Positions 24,409-33,647 of a stretch of 64,000 bases of DNA are shown here, piece after piece (within the stretch, counting starts at the first letter, position 1; the number at the start of each line of letters is the position of its first letter). The stretch spans positions 62,001-126,000 of the forward strand of contig NZ_JAGGKE010000006.1 of NCBI RefSeq assembly GCF_017873555.1. Direction: 5' to 3'. The DNA comes from Halorubrum trapanicum. GTDB lineage: Archaea > Halobacteriota > Halobacteria > Halobacteriales > Haloferacaceae. The notes under the pieces were generated by a model. That model had not been told where the DNA came from. It did not search any database and saw only the letters and a program-made list of their open reading frames with translations. Both the position numbers and the translations under genes were made by a program.

Positions 24409-25359
24409 TCACAGCCGCTCGCCGTCGTAGTGCCTCTCCTCGATCCGCCGGTCGAACAGCCGCGAGAGGAGCGTCGTGAGCGGGCCGGCGACCCCCTCGC
24501 CGTCGTCGCCGCCCCCTCCGCCGTCGACCGCGATGCCGTCGACGGTCGCCACGGGGCGGACCTCCCACGTCGAGTTCGTGAGGAAGGCCTCGTCGGCCTC
24601 GCGGACCGCGTCCGGCGCGAACGTCCCCTCCTTGACCGGGATCCCCTCCGACTCCGCGACGTCGATCACGGTCGCCCTGGTGACGCCCGGGAGGATCGGG
24701 CCGTCGAGCGACGGCGTCTTGAGGGCCGTCCCGTCGACGAAGAAGAGATTCGAGGTCGCGCCCTCCGCGACGTGCCCGTCCGGGTCGAGCATCAGGGCCT
24801 CGTCGGCGCCGGTGACTCGGAGTTCGAGCCGGGCGAGGATTCCGTTGAGGTAGTTGTGCGTCTTCGCGGCGGCTGGGATCGCGCGGTCCGCGGGCTTGCG
24901 CGTCTTCGTCGTCTGGAGCGCGGCCGGGCCGTCGTGGACCGGATCGCTCCCGACACCGCCGCGCGGGAGCGGCTTCGCGATGACGACGACGGTCGGGTCG
25001 ACCTCCGGGTCGGGATCGAGGGTGCCCGGCTGGACGCCCCGCGTGATCGAGAGCTTGACATAGGCGTCCGCGAGGTCGTTCGCGGCGAGCGTCTCGTCGA
25101 CCCGGCGTTTCAGCTCCGCGTCGCCGATCCCGTGATCGAGTCCGAGCGTCTCGCAGGTGTCCGCGAGCCGGTCCGCGTGCGCCTCCCATCGGAAGAGGTC
25201 GCCGCCGTACGCGCGCATCGTCTCGAAGGCGGCGTCGCCGTAGGCGAACCCGCGGTCCTCCACCGAGACGCTCGCCTCCGCGGCGGGGACGAGCTCGCCG
25301 TCGACGTGGTACCGGAGCGGGTCGTCGTCGCTCGATGACGACTCGTTCGGGTCACTCAT
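24409..25359 (-). CDS. pabC: Aminotransferase class IV, probable aminodeoxychorismate lyase (PabC)
   Basis: A 316-residue fold-type IV PLP enzyme. RYHVDGELVPAAEASVSVEDRGFAYGDAAFETMR is the standard N-terminus; the PLP Lys is in AAAKTHNYLN; EGATSNLFFVDG and LPGVTRATVIDVA are the cofactor-binding blocks. Its ATG overlaps the pabA stop (ATGA), and the operon context makes 4-amino-4-deoxychorismate lyase (pABA release for folate or methanopterin-type cofactors) the likeliest role. Branched-chain or D-amino acid aminotransferase are sequence-level alternatives. A Gly/Asp-rich insertion lies near the C-terminus. Confidence 0.9.
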   Translation of the reverse strand: MSDPNESSSSDDDPLRYHVDGELVPAAEASVSVEDRGFAYGDAAFETMRAYGGDLFRWEAHADRLADTCETLGLDHGIGDAELKRRVDETLAANDLADAYVKLSITRGVQPGTLDPDPEVDPTVVVIAKPLPRGGVGSDPVHDGPAALQTTKTRKPADRAIPAAAKTHNYLNGILARLELRVTGADEALMLDPDGHVAEGATSNLFFVDGTALKTPSLDGPILPGVTRATVIDVAESEGIPVKEGTFAPDAVREADEAFLTNSTWEVRPVATVDGIAVDGGGGGDDGEGVAGPLTTLLSRLFDRRIEERHYDGERL

Positions 25360-25997
25360 CGCTCGCACACCTCCACGAAGTTCCGAACCATTCGCTTCCC
25401 CCGCGGCGTGAGGATGCTCTCCGGGTGGAACTGGACGCCGACGTGCGGCTTCTCGCGGTGGCGCACGCCCATCACGACCTCGCGCTCCTCGGCGGTGCGG
25501 GCGGTCTCGACCAGCTCGTCGGGGAGGTCCTCGCGCTCGACGCACAGCGAGTGGTACCGGCCGACGCGGAGCCGGTCGGGGAGGCCGTCGAAGACTCCCT
25601 CGCCGTCGTGGGTGATCGTCGAGGGCTTCCCGTGGACGACCTCGGGCGCGTGGCCGACGCGGCTCCCGCGGCTCGCGCACAGCGCCTGATGGCCGAGACA
25701 GACGCCGAACACGGGGCGGTCGAGTTCGAAGACGGCGGTCGAGACCCCCGCGTCGGCCGGGGTGCCGGGGCCGGGCGAGACGACGACGCCGTCGGGGTCG
25801 AGCGCGCGGATCCCCGCGAGGTCGACCGCGTCGTTCCGCCGGACCGTCACCGCGCCGGCGACCTCGCCGACGTACTGGACGAGGTTGTACGCGAACGAGT
25901 CGTAGTTGTCGACGACGAGGACCCGCGCGTCGGACTCGCCAGCGCCGGGACGCCAGTCCCCCTCCGCGGTCGCTGTGTCGCTACCGGCGCCCGTCAT
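25356..25997 (-). CDS. pabA: Aminodeoxychorismate/anthranilate synthase glutamine amidotransferase (PabA)
   Basis: A 213-residue class I glutaminase. The nucleophile Cys is in FGVCLGHQAL and the His-Glu pair in QFHPESIL; VVDNYDSFAYNLVQYVGE opens the domain after 27 extra acidic residues. It supplies ammonia to component I. It overlaps pabC by ATGA, and its own start overlaps a 15-codon mini-ORF that follows pabB. TrpG is an alternative name by sequence alone, but the adjacent lyase argues for the pABA pathway. Confidence 0.92.
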   Translation of the reverse strand: MTGAGSDTATAEGDWRPGAGESDARVLVVDNYDSFAYNLVQYVGEVAGAVTVRRNDAVDLAGIRALDPDGVVVSPGPGTPADAGVSTAVFELDRPVFGVCLGHQALCASRGSRVGHAPEVVHGKPSTITHDGEGVFDGLPDRLRVGRYHSLCVEREDLPDELVETARTAEEREVVMGVRHREKPHVGVQFHPESILTPRGKRMVRNFVEVCER

Positions 25998-26041
25998 CGC
26001 TCGACCGCCTCCTCGCCGGTCTCGGCCGAGCCGCCCGTCAT
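25994..26041 (-). CDS. 15-codon mini-ORF bridging pabB and pabA by two ATGA overlaps
   Basis: The frame reads [15 protein letters not shown]. Its ATG overlaps the pabB stop and its stop overlaps the pabA start, both as ATGA. CGAGCGATGACGGGCG occurs at both junctions, 44 bases apart, and the mini-peptide's end (GEEAVER) echoes the pabB C-terminus (EEAGER). A tandem duplication of the old gene junction explains this. It may keep translational coupling; the peptide itself need have no function. Confidence 0.5.
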   Translation of the reverse strand: MTGGSAETGEEAVER

Positions 26042-27753
26042 CGCTCGCCCGCCTCCTCGGTCGGCTCGTCGAGCGCGTCCTCGACCGGCTCGTCGACGGC
26101 CATCCCGCCGGCTGCGAGCGCCTCGTCGACCGCGCTCACCAGCGCGCGCGCCTTCGCGAGCGTCTCCTCGTACTCCGCGTCCGGGTCGGAGTCGTGGACG
26201 ATCCCCGCGCCGACGCGGAGGTGGTACTCCGCCGCGTGGCGCACGAGCGTCCGGATGACGATGTTCAGCGTCGCGCGCCCGTCGAAGCCGGCCGCGAGCA
26301 TCGACCCGGTGTACGGTCCCCGGCGCGTCGGCTCCAACTCGTCGATGATCGCCATCGTCCGCGGCTTCGGCGCGCCCGTGATCGTTCCGCCGGGGAAGCA
26401 GGCCGCGACCGCGTCCGCGAGGCCCACGTCCCGCCGCACCTCGCCTTCGATCTGGCTCACGAGGTGCATCACCTCGCTGTAGCGGTCGACGCGGCGGTAC
26501 TCGCTCACCTCGACCGTGCCGAACCGCGACACCTTGCCGAGGTCGTTCCGCTCCAGATCGACCAGCATCGCGTGTTCCGCGCGCTCCTTCGCGTCGCCGG
26601 TCAGTTCCGCTTCCAGTGACTCATCGGCGGTCGACGTGTCCCCCCGCGGGCGCGTCCCCGCGATGGGTTCGGTGACGAGGCGCGCGCCGCGCTCGGGGTC
26701 GTCGGTCGGCTCGCGCTCCAAGAGCAGCTCCGGACTCGCGCTCACGAGGTCGACGCCGCCCGGGCGGTCGCCGAACTCGATCAGCCCCGAGTACGGCGCC
26801 GGGTTCACGTCCCGGAGCGCGTCGTACGCGTCGACCGGGTGGACCGCGGCTGGCGCGGTCAGGCGCTGGGAGACGTTCGCCTGAAAGGTGTCGCCCTCGC
26901 GGACGTACTCCTTGACCCGCCGGACCGCGTCGGCGTACCCCTCGCGGCCCACGTCGCTCTCGAAGGTCGCGCTCCCGGCGGTCGGATCGGGCGCCGCCTC
27001 GGCGTCCGGGCCGCCGCTCTCGATCCGACCTATCAGCGCCGCCGCGCGCGACCGTCCCTCGTCGAACAGCGCGTCGAGCGCGGCGCGGTCGGCGTCGGGG
27101 TCGTCGAGTCCGTCCGGCACGCGGGGGCAGGCGGTCACTCGGAGCGTGACGGTCTCGTCACCGGCGTCGGCGGCGCCGTCGGACGACCCGCCCGCGTCCA
27201 CCGGACACTCCCAGGCCGCGATCCGGTCGAACAGGGCCACCCGAAGCCGCGGCAGCCCCCGATCGTCCACGGCTCCCGGACCCTCGGGGGCCGCGGGCGG
27301 GAACTCCTCCAGTTCGCGGGCGGCGTCGTAGGAGAGCCAGCCGAACGCGCCGCACGGGTACGGCACGTCGCAGTCGCCGCGCGCCAGCCGTTCGCCGTCG
27401 AGAACGCCCTCCAGCGCCGAAAGCGAGGCGGAGGGGCGCCGGTAGTCGCCCGCGTGTTCCGATTCCGACTCGCCTTCGGCTTCCGATCTCCCCCGCTCAC
27501 CGCCCGCGCCGGCGACCACCGCGTCCCCGGAGACGGTCAGTCGCTCGACCGGGTCGACGCCGAAGTACCCCCAGCCGGACTGGCCGCCGGTCGTCTCGTA
27601 GAAGACGCCGCCGGGACCGTCCCGCGCCCGGCGGTAGGCCGCGAAGGGGTCGTCGACGGCGACCCGGAGCTCGACCGGGACCCGCGCGCCGTCCGGCGCC
27701 GCGGCGGCGACCGCGCGGAACCGGTCCCGGTCGGTGTGTACCGTTCGCCTCAT
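26038..27753 (-). CDS. pabB: Aminodeoxychorismate synthase component I (PabB)
   Basis: A 571-residue chorismate-utilising enzyme. The N-terminal half ([24 protein letters not shown]...[17 protein letters not shown]) precedes the catalytic domain, which has [49 protein letters not shown] and [21 protein letters not shown]. It aminates chorismate using ammonia from PabA. I chose the Met at 27753 ([12 protein letters not shown]). Anthranilate synthase TrpE is the closest alternative; the linked class IV lyase supports PabB. It is the first gene of a three-gene operon. Confidence 0.9.
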   Translation of the reverse strand: MRRTVHTDRDRFRAVAAAAPDGARVPVELRVAVDDPFAAYRRARDGPGGVFYETTGGQSGWGYFGVDPVERLTVSGDAVVAGAGGERGRSEAEGESESEHAGDYRRPSASLSALEGVLDGERLARGDCDVPYPCGAFGWLSYDAARELEEFPPAAPEGPGAVDDRGLPRLRVALFDRIAAWECPVDAGGSSDGAADAGDETVTLRVTACPRVPDGLDDPDADRAALDALFDEGRSRAAALIGRIESGGPDAEAAPDPTAGSATFESDVGREGYADAVRRVKEYVREGDTFQANVSQRLTAPAAVHPVDAYDALRDVNPAPYSGLIEFGDRPGGVDLVSASPELLLEREPTDDPERGARLVTEPIAGTRPRGDTSTADESLEAELTGDAKERAEHAMLVDLERNDLGKVSRFGTVEVSEYRRVDRYSEVMHLVSQIEGEVRRDVGLADAVAACFPGGTITGAPKPRTMAIIDELEPTRRGPYTGSMLAAGFDGRATLNIVIRTLVRHAAEYHLRVGAGIVHDSDPDAEYEETLAKARALVSAVDEALAAGGMAVDEPVEDALDEPTEEAGER

Positions 27754-27811
27754 GGGACCCTGTTCGGCGGGGGCGGTGAAACAGTTGCGGTCGTCGAAAC
27801 CGGTCCGCCGG

Positions 27812-28387
27812 TTAGAACTCGCTCGCGCGGTCGATCCACGTCGCGGCGCGCTTCTCGCCGACGCTCGTCCCCTCGGCGATCGCGGCGGCGTCCGCGCCCG
27901 CGAGGTCGTCAATCGTCTCGATCCCGATCTCCGCGAGGCGCTCGGCGTACGCCGGTCCGATGCCCTTGATCTCCTCGACGCTCGGGCCGCGGTCGTCGTC
28001 GTCGACCGCGACGTCGTCCGCCTCGCTCCCCGCGGCCTCCGCCGGCTCCGCCGCATCGTCGGCTTCGGTTCCGCCGTCGTCGGTCGCGGCGACCTCCTCG
28101 TCGACGAGCGACTCGGTCGAGGCGGCGGCCTCCGTCTCCGCGGCGACCGGATCGTCGTCCCCGTCCGCGAGGTCGTCGACGTCGGTCTCGCTCTCGTCCG
28201 ATTCGTCCGCGACCGACTCGCCGGCCTCGCTCTCGTCGGTCGGCTCGGTCTCGTCCACTTCGGTCGCGGACGCCTCCGCGGCCGGTTCCGACTCGCGCTC
28301 GACGGTCACTTCCGTCTCGGCGGACTCGCGCTCGCCCGAACCGCTCCCGAATCCGAGCTTCTCTTTGAGCTTCTGGAGTAGAGCCAT
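27812..28387 (-). CDS. Helix-hairpin-helix domain protein with long acidic linker
   Basis: A 191-residue protein. The start [18 protein letters not shown] is basic. Residues 20-135 are a disordered stretch almost entirely of Asp, Glu, Ala, Ser and Thr. The C-terminal 55 residues hold a helix-hairpin-helix fold ([52 protein letters not shown]), as in DNA-binding or DNA-repair proteins. A TATA-like ATATTTAAAA at 28411-28420 lies about 28 bases upstream, fitting a leaderless start. Role unknown; divergent from the membrane protein at 28491. Confidence 0.85.
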   Translation of the reverse strand: MALLQKLKEKLGFGSGSGERESAETEVTVERESEPAAEASATEVDETEPTDESEAGESVADESDESETDVDDLADGDDDPVAAETEAAASTESLVDEEVAATDDGGTEADDAAEPAEAAGSEADDVAVDDDDRGPSVEEIKGIGPAYAERLAEIGIETIDDLAGADAAAIAEGTSVGEKRAATWIDRASEF

Positions 28388-28410
28388 TGCCGGCGGCTAC
28401 ACGTGCGAGA

Positions 28411-28467
28411 TATTTAAAAACCCTCTCCGCCGCAACGACCCGTCGCTCCGTCTCGCCGATTTATAAG
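28411..28467. promoter_or_regulatory. Divergent leaderless promoters (two TATA boxes)
   Basis: ATATTTAAAA (28411-28420) serves the minus-strand gene starting at 28387. TTTATAAG (28460-28467) serves the plus-strand gene starting at 28491. Each is centred about 27 bases from its ATG, which supports both start choices. Confidence 0.7.
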
Positions 28468-28490
28468 TGGCACCGGCCCGTTCCGAGTGT

Positions 28491-28949
28491 ATGGACGTTC
28501 TCAACCCCGTCATGTGGTCGGTCCACGTCGGCTTCGCCGTCCTCTGGGTCGGCAGCGTGCTGTTCGTCACCCTCGCGGTGCTCCCGCCCGCGCTCCGCGG
28601 CGACATCGGCGGCGACGCGCTCGGCTCGGTCGTCGGCCGCCTGCGCTGGATCACCCGGATCGGCGCGGTCGCGTTCGTCGCGTCCGGCGGACACATGGCC
28701 GGGACGCAGTACACGTTCGAGGCGCTGACGAGCACGCCCCGCGGCCACCTCGTGTTGACGATGCTGGGGCTGTGGTTCGTCGGAACCGGACTCGTCGAGG
28801 TCGCCGGCTCGAAGCTGGCCGACGGACTCGACGCCGGCAAGCTCAGGGAGCCGGCCCGCGACGCCAAGCCGTTCCTCTACGGCGCGTCGGCCGTTTCTGT
28901 GGGGCTTATCGTCACCGCGGGGCTGCTCGCCAGCCCGACGGTACTTTAA
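28491..28949 (+). CDS. CopD-like small integral membrane protein
   Basis: A 152-residue protein with four hydrophobic segments: MWSVHVGFAVLWVGSVLFVTLAVLP, ITRIGAVAFVASGGHMAG, GHLVLTMLGLWFVGTGLVEVAG and LYGASAVSVGLIVTAGLLAS. His residues in helices 1 and 2 resemble the CopD/YebZ family, which has been linked to copper or heme handling. I chose the ATG at 28491 because of the TATA box at 28460. It stands alone and is convergent with copy 2 of the repeated element. Confidence 0.7.
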   Translation: MDVLNPVMWSVHVGFAVLWVGSVLFVTLAVLPPALRGDIGGDALGSVVGRLRWITRIGAVAFVASGGHMAGTQYTFEALTSTPRGHLVLTMLGLWFVGTGLVEVAGSKLADGLDAGKLREPARDAKPFLYGASAVSVGLIVTAGLLASPTVL

Positions 28950-28994
28950 AGGTAGTCGCCGCTGTCGATAGCCTCTTTTTAGGTGTCGTCGACC

Positions 28995-29061
28995 GCGCGC
29001 CGAACGCTTCCGAAAGCCCAGCCGCTCGGCGATACGTGGTCGCTAACTCTGCGGTGAATCC
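28995..29061 (-). repeat. 3' tail unit of repeat element copy 2
   Basis: On the minus strand, CGACCACGTATCGCCGAGCG followed by GCTGGGCTTTCGG (about 29039 to 29007) matches the tail unit of copy 3 almost base for base. The TATA-like centre is degraded (GTATCG). It lies directly after the closing helix of copy 2. Confidence 0.6.
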
Positions 29062-29471
29062 CTCCAAAGCCCCAGCCGCGAGGACTCGCGCGGCTCGCTG
29101 CGCTCCTCGTCACTCGCTGCGCTCGTTCCTGCGGTGCTTCCGTCGTCACCAGAACGCTTCGCGTTCTGGTTGGCTCACGAGAGCTTCGCTCTCGTGAACG
29201 CCGTGCTTCGTCCTCGCGGCAGCGTGGCGCTACGCGCCACGGGCAGCGAGGGACTGCGTCCCTCGGGCAACCGGGCTTCGCCCGGTGACAGCCGGCGGCG
29301 GAGCCGCCGGCGACTGTCCCTTTGAGTCCCACCCAGCCCCGCACCTCACGCCTCCCCAGCCTCGTCGGTGGTCCTCCGCTTCGCTCCGGACCACCGACTC
29401 CCTCGCGCCGACGGTTCGCGGCCCTTCGGGCCGCTCACCGGGGCGCGCCACCGCATCGTCCGTTTATAAAC
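29062..29471 (-). ncRNA. Dispersed structured element, copy 2 (largest, six extra palindromes)
   Basis: On the minus strand it begins with a palindromic TATA box GTTTATAAAC (29462-29471), 15 bases past the aroE stop. Helix 1 is CGCGCC/GGCGCG (29442-29447 with 29404-29409). Helix 2 is GTCGGTGGTCC/GGACCACCGAC (29388-29398 with 29364-29374). Both are compensated versions of the helices in copies 1 and 3. The conserved strand and GGGACTCAAAG follow (to 29320). Six short palindromes with three-base loops are then present, at 29291-29311, 29270-29286, 29247-29265, 29224-29240, 29176-29196 and 29148-29170. An apical stem pairs 29210-29220 with 29075-29085. It closes with CTTTGGAG (29062-29069). Confidence 0.75.
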
Positions 29472-29486
29472 AACCGCGCCGCAACG

Positions 29487-30311
29487 TCACTCTAACTCCG
29501 CACGCAGCGCGGCGTTCATCGCCTCGACCGGCGCGTCCTCGCCGGTCCATATCTCGAACGCCTCGACCCCCTGGTAGAGGAGCATCCACGCGCCGTCGAC
29601 CGTCGTCGCGCCCGCGGCGGCGGCCTCCCGCAGCAGGCGCGTCTCGATCGGCGCGTACACCGCGTCGAGGACCGCGAGGTCGCCGTGGAGGTGGTCCGCG
29701 GGCACCGGCGTCTCCTCGGGAGCCTCCATCCCCACGCTCGTCGCGTTGACGAGCAGGTCGGCGGCGGCGACGCGGGTAGCGAGGTCGTCGAGGCCGCCGC
29801 CGGTCGCGTCCGGCACGTCCTCGGCCAACTCGGTCGCGCGCTCGGCGGTGCGGTTCGCCACGTGGACCGTCGCGCCCGCGTCCGCCAGCGCGAACGCGGC
29901 CGCCCGCCCCGCGCCGCCCGCGCCCACCACCAAGGCCTCGCGCCCGTCGACCGTCACGTCGTGGTGCGCGAGCGCCCGCGTCACGCCGGCCGCGTCGGTG
30001 TTGTGGCCCCGCGGCCGGTCGGTCTCGCCCGCCCTCATCGGCCCGTAATCGACCGTGTTGACCGCGCCGATGCGCTCGGCGAGCGGGGCGGCGTCGACCG
30101 CGCGCAGCGCGTCCCGCTTGAACGGCACCGTCACGTTGAGTCCCGCGACGCCGAGGTCGGCGCCGCCCTCGATCGCCGCGACGGCGGCGTCGGCGTCCGG
30201 CTCGAAGGTCACGTACCGGGCGTCGAGTCCGAGCGCCGCGTAGCCCGCCTCGTGCATCGGCGGCGACAGCGAGTGGCCGACCGGGTTCCCGATCAGTCCG
30301 TACACGTCCAT
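29487..30311 (-). CDS. aroE: Shikimate dehydrogenase
   Basis: A 274-residue NADP enzyme of the shikimate pathway that reduces 3-dehydroshikimate. [34 protein letters not shown] holds the substrate Ser residues, and [11 protein letters not shown] carries the catalytic Lys. [15 protein letters not shown] is the dinucleotide-binding loop, followed by [10 protein letters not shown] for NADP selection. Length is normal. It stands apart from other aro genes; the repeated element copy 2 begins just past its stop codon in the same orientation. Confidence 0.97.
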   Translation of the reverse strand: MDVYGLIGNPVGHSLSPPMHEAGYAALGLDARYVTFEPDADAAVAAIEGGADLGVAGLNVTVPFKRDALRAVDAAPLAERIGAVNTVDYGPMRAGETDRPRGHNTDAAGVTRALAHHDVTVDGREALVVGAGGAGRAAAFALADAGATVHVANRTAERATELAEDVPDATGGGLDDLATRVAAADLLVNATSVGMEAPEETPVPADHLHGDLAVLDAVYAPIETRLLREAAAAGATTVDGAWMLLYQGVEAFEIWTGEDAPVEAMNAALRAELE

Positions 30312-30384
30312 GCCCGCTCACGCGGCCGCGACCGACAAAAGGCGGTCGGTCGGGCGCGTTCTCTCTCGCCGGCTCCGCCCGGAC

Positions 30385-31521
30385 TCACTCCCGCCGCCCC
30401 TCGGCGTCCCGCTCCGCGTCGATGACGTCTTCGAGGGTCTCGGTGCCGACGTCGCTGGCGACCTTGACGCCGACGAGCGACACGACGATGCCGCCGACGA
30501 TGAACGCCGCGAGCTGCTGGACCGGCGTCATCGTCATCCCGTAGGCGGACAGCGGCTCGTGGATCGCCTCCTGCGCGAGGAAGTACCCCGCGAAGCCGCG
30601 GACGACCAAGGCGACCGCGGCGATGACGAACGGGAGGTTGAGGTACGGCGTCCGGATCCCCTCGTCGCGGATCAGCTCGTCGAGCAGCCGCCCCACCGCC
30701 GCGGTCACGCCGGCGACCGCGAACCACGGGACCGCCGCGTAGGTGAACTCCACGACCTCGACGAGCCGCGGCGACCCGGAGGCCAGTTCCGAGGCGGCGA
30801 GGAAGCCGAAGAAGCCGCCGACGAGGGCGAGTCCCCCGGCGACGACGTACGTCACGACCGACACCTGCCCGGCGTACAGCGCCTCGCGGACCCGCTCTGG
30901 CATCCCCGCCACGAGCCGGTCGATCGCCAGCCCCTTGTACAGCAGCGCGGCGCCGAGCAGGCCGGCGACGCCCGCGATCGCCTCGCCCGCGGAGAACTGC
31001 GAGAACAGCACGGGCAACAGAAGCAGCGCGACGCCGATGGGGACCAGCACCGTCGACCGCAGCTGCTCGTCGGCGAGGAACTGCTTCAGCAGGTAGTAGG
31101 TGGACTCGATGTCGCGGGCCTGTCGGACGACGACGCGGTCGACGGAGTCGACGGGGACCCTCGACTCGACGACCGGGAGGACCCGCTCGTCCTCGGCGGA
31201 GTCGACGACGACGATCGCGGCCCGCGGCTCGTACCGCTCCACGAGGTCGTCGAGCTGGGCCGCGATCGAGCGGTCGGCGCCGACGGCGGTGTCGCTCTCG
31301 GCGGAGACGACCGCCACCACCGACTCCTCGCGCTCGTCCCTGAGGTCGCGCGCGACGCGCAGCGACTCCAGCAGGCAGTTCACGCTGGCGTCCTCGGGGT
31401 CGTCCAGCCCGGCGTCCGTGACCAGCGACCGGACGGCCTCCCAGCCGGCGACCGGCATCGGGACGTTGGTGGCGCGACCGATCGCCCCCGAGCGGTCGAC
31501 GCAGATGACCAGCGTCGTCAC
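30385..31521 (-). CDS. DUF373 family integral membrane protein
   Basis: A 378-residue archaeal protein. The soluble N-terminal domain (MTTLVICVDRSGAIGRATNVPMPVAGWEAVRSLVTDAGLDDPEDASVNCLLESLRVARDL) is followed from about residue 150 by about eight hydrophobic segments, then a short acidic tail. I chose the GTG at 31521, which gives the usual family start; Met and Val codons further upstream are possible. DUF373 is conserved across archaea, and its function is not established. The neighbour upstream is the S49 protease. Confidence 0.9.
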   Translation of the reverse strand: MTTLVICVDRSGAIGRATNVPMPVAGWEAVRSLVTDAGLDDPEDASVNCLLESLRVARDLRDEREESVVAVVSAESDTAVGADRSIAAQLDDLVERYEPRAAIVVVDSAEDERVLPVVESRVPVDSVDRVVVRQARDIESTYYLLKQFLADEQLRSTVLVPIGVALLLLPVLFSQFSAGEAIAGVAGLLGAALLYKGLAIDRLVAGMPERVREALYAGQVSVVTYVVAGGLALVGGFFGFLAASELASGSPRLVEVVEFTYAAVPWFAVAGVTAAVGRLLDELIRDEGIRTPYLNLPFVIAAVALVVRGFAGYFLAQEAIHEPLSAYGMTMTPVQQLAAFIVGGIVVSLVGVKVASDVGTETLEDVIDAERDAEGRRE

Positions 31522-31633
31522 GTGTCGACTCACATCGCGGCCGGACAAAAATCCTCCCCGTCGGCCGCCGCGTGCGGTTCGGCTCCGGCGGCCGCTCCCT
31601 CCCGCGGCCGGCGGCGCGTCGCCTCGGCCGCCG

Positions 31634-32569
31634 CTACCGGAACTCCACGTCGATGTCGCCGCCCTCGTCGGCGAACACGCCCGCGATGCCGCTCCCGGCG
31701 GCGAACGCGACGCGCTCGGCGCCGATGCCGAGCCGCTCCGCCAGCCCGCGTTCGGGCGTGAACTCCTTGACCTCCGGCTCTGCTCCGAGCAGGTCCGCGA
31801 GCCGCGCCTCCACGTCGTCCTCGGTGCCGAGTTCGTCGACGAGACCGATCTCCGCGGCGTCGTCGCCGAGGTACACGCGCGCCTCGGTCTCCCGGATCTC
31901 CTCGGGGTCCATGTCGCGGCCCTCGCTCACGGTCTCGACGAACTGCTCGTAGTAGCCGTCGATGATCCCCTGGAGGTACTCGCGCTCGTCCTCCTCGATC
32001 TCCTTCAGCGGGACGCCGGCGTCCTTGTACTCGCCGGCGGTGAACTGCTCGTAGGAGATCCCGAGCTTGTCCGCCAACCCCTTCGCGTTCGGCCGGGAGC
32101 CGACGACGCCGATGGAGCCGACGAGGCTCGCCTCGCGCGCCCACAGCTCGTCGCAGCCGCTCGCGATCCAGTAGCCGCCCGAGGCGCAGGTGTCCGTCGC
32201 GTACGCCACCGTCGGCCCGTCGAACTCGGCGGCGGCCCGCCGGATGTCGTCGCTCGGCACGACCTCGCCCCCGGGCGTGTTGAGCTCGACGAGCAGCGCC
32301 GCGACGTCCTCGTCCTCGTCGGCCGCCTCGATCTGTTCGACCACGTCGTCCGCGGTCGCGCCGCCCGGTCCCGACAGCGGCGACGGGCGGCCCTGACTCC
32401 GCCGGATCGGTCCCGACACGGTCACCTTCGCGGTGTTGTACTCGTCGGCGTCACCGAACCGGCCGCCGGTGAGCCGCGCGAGGGCCGCGCGGCCCGCGAT
32501 CGTCGTCGCCGCGCCCACCGCGGCCGCCGCGAGCAACCCCTTCCGTCCGTTCGTCGGCGCGTCGTCCAT
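31634..32569 (-). CDS. sppA: S49 family signal peptide peptidase (SppA-like)
   Basis: A 311-residue membrane-linked serine protease. A hydrophobic N-terminus (GLLAAAAVGAATTIAG) acts as anchor. The catalytic Ser lies in TDTCASGGYWIASGCDEL and the catalytic Lys in FTAGEYKDAGVPL, giving a Ser-Lys dyad. Family members degrade released signal peptides and membrane-protein fragments. A palindromic TATA box (CGCTTATAAGCG, about 32591-32602) sits about 27 bases upstream of the ATG. An NfeD-type partner is encoded elsewhere in the window (44788) rather than beside it. Confidence 0.93.
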   Translation of the reverse strand: MDDAPTNGRKGLLAAAAVGAATTIAGRAALARLTGGRFGDADEYNTAKVTVSGPIRRSQGRPSPLSGPGGATADDVVEQIEAADEDEDVAALLVELNTPGGEVVPSDDIRRAAAEFDGPTVAYATDTCASGGYWIASGCDELWAREASLVGSIGVVGSRPNAKGLADKLGISYEQFTAGEYKDAGVPLKEIEEDEREYLQGIIDGYYEQFVETVSEGRDMDPEEIRETEARVYLGDDAAEIGLVDELGTEDDVEARLADLLGAEPEVKEFTPERGLAERLGIGAERVAFAAGSGIAGVFADEGGDIDVEFR

Positions 32570-32723
32570 ACCGACGGTTGGCGTCGCACGCGCTTATAAG
32601 CGGTGGCCGGCGCGGACCGTCGCCGCCGGTCTCGACTCGCTCGTCGCGGCCGCGACGCTGCCCGTCACGCTACTCGGCGCGAAAAACCGCAGAAAACCGC
32701 GTCGGAACCGCTTCTCGCCCGGC

Positions 32724-33647
32724 TTACAGGAGGCCGGTCTTCTGGAGCTTCATCAGGTCCTCGGTGTCGAGCGTCTCGCCCTCCTTGAACTTCTGATAGA
32801 TCTCCTCGGCCTCTTCCTTCTCCTCTTCGCGCTTCTCGGCGCGCTCGTCCTCCCGCTCTTCCTCCTCCTTCTTGTCCAGCTCGCGCAGGCGCTTCTGGAC
32901 GCGGACGAAGTCCTCGTGGTGGCGGTCGGCCGCCTCTTGGGCCTCGACGAACAGCTCGTGCATCTCGTCGGCCTCGTCGCGGATGTCGTCGGCCTCGCGG
33001 TAGGCCTCGATCATCTGGTTGTGGTGCTCCTGGGCCTTGTCCGCAAGCTCCGTCACCTTCTGGTGGTGCTGGGACGCCTCGGAGCGGACCTCCTCGGCCT
33101 CCTCGACGAGCTCGTCCAGCTCGCTCGTGTCGTCGACCTTCTCCTTCTTCTCGGCGAGCTTCTCGCGTTTGTCGTCGATCTTCTCGATCAGCTCGCGCTC
33201 GTCTTCCGCGTCGAGGACCTCCGTCTGCTGACGGAACTCCAGGTCCTCGATCTCCTCTTCGAGCTCCTCGATGGACTTGCCGGAGCCGAGTTCGAGGTCC
33301 TGTTTGATCTCCTCGACCTCGTCGAACAGCTCGTTGGCCTCGGCGTTGAGCTCGTTGCGCTTGTCCTTGTGTTCCTGGACCTGCTCGTTGAGCTCGTCGC
33401 GCTTCTCGCGGTGTTCCTGGGCCTCGTCGACCTTCTCGCGCGTCTTCGCGTTGAGGTCGTCGCGCTTGGAGGCGCGCTCGGAGGCCATCTGGTTCAGCTC
33501 GTTGCGTCGGTCTCGCAGCTGACCGGCGCGTTTGATGAGCTGGCCCTTGGAGCCGTTCTCCAAGTCGTCCTCAGAAAGGTCCACGTTGTCCGCCTCGTCC
33601 ATCGCTTCCACGTCGTACTGCTCGATGACTTCTTCTTTCGTTACCAT
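32724..33647 (-). CDS. Long coiled-coil protein, haloarchaeal
   Basis: A 307-residue protein that is almost wholly alpha-helical coiled coil, dense in Glu, Lys, Arg, Asp and Gln. Examples are KRDDLNAKTREKVDEAQEHR, EEIEDLEFRQQTEVLDAEDE and EEEREDERAEKREEEKEEAEE. The C-terminal FKEGETLDTEDLMKLQKTGLL is conserved-looking. There are no membrane segments or enzyme motifs. Such proteins are conserved in archaea, possibly as structural or SMC-like accessory proteins. It stands alone with a 250-base upstream gap. Confidence 0.85.
   Translation of the reverse strand: MVTKEEVIEQYDVEAMDEADNVDLSEDDLENGSKGQLIKRAGQLRDRRNELNQMASERASKRDDLNAKTREKVDEAQEHREKRDELNEQVQEHKDKRNELNAEANELFDEVEEIKQDLELGSGKSIEELEEEIEDLEFRQQTEVLDAEDERELIEKIDDKREKLAEKKEKVDDTSELDELVEEAEEVRSEASQHHQKVTELADKAQEHHNQMIEAYREADDIRDEADEMHELFVEAQEAADRHHEDFVRVQKRLRELDKKEEEEREDERAEKREEEKEEAEEIYQKFKEGETLDTEDLMKLQKTGLL

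Noticed and set aside
26038-27753. Anthranilate synthase (trpE/trpG) naming for the pab genes
   Set aside because: No other trp genes are adjacent, and a class IV lyase is co-translated, so the aminodeoxychorismate route is more likely; the alternative is noted in the entries.
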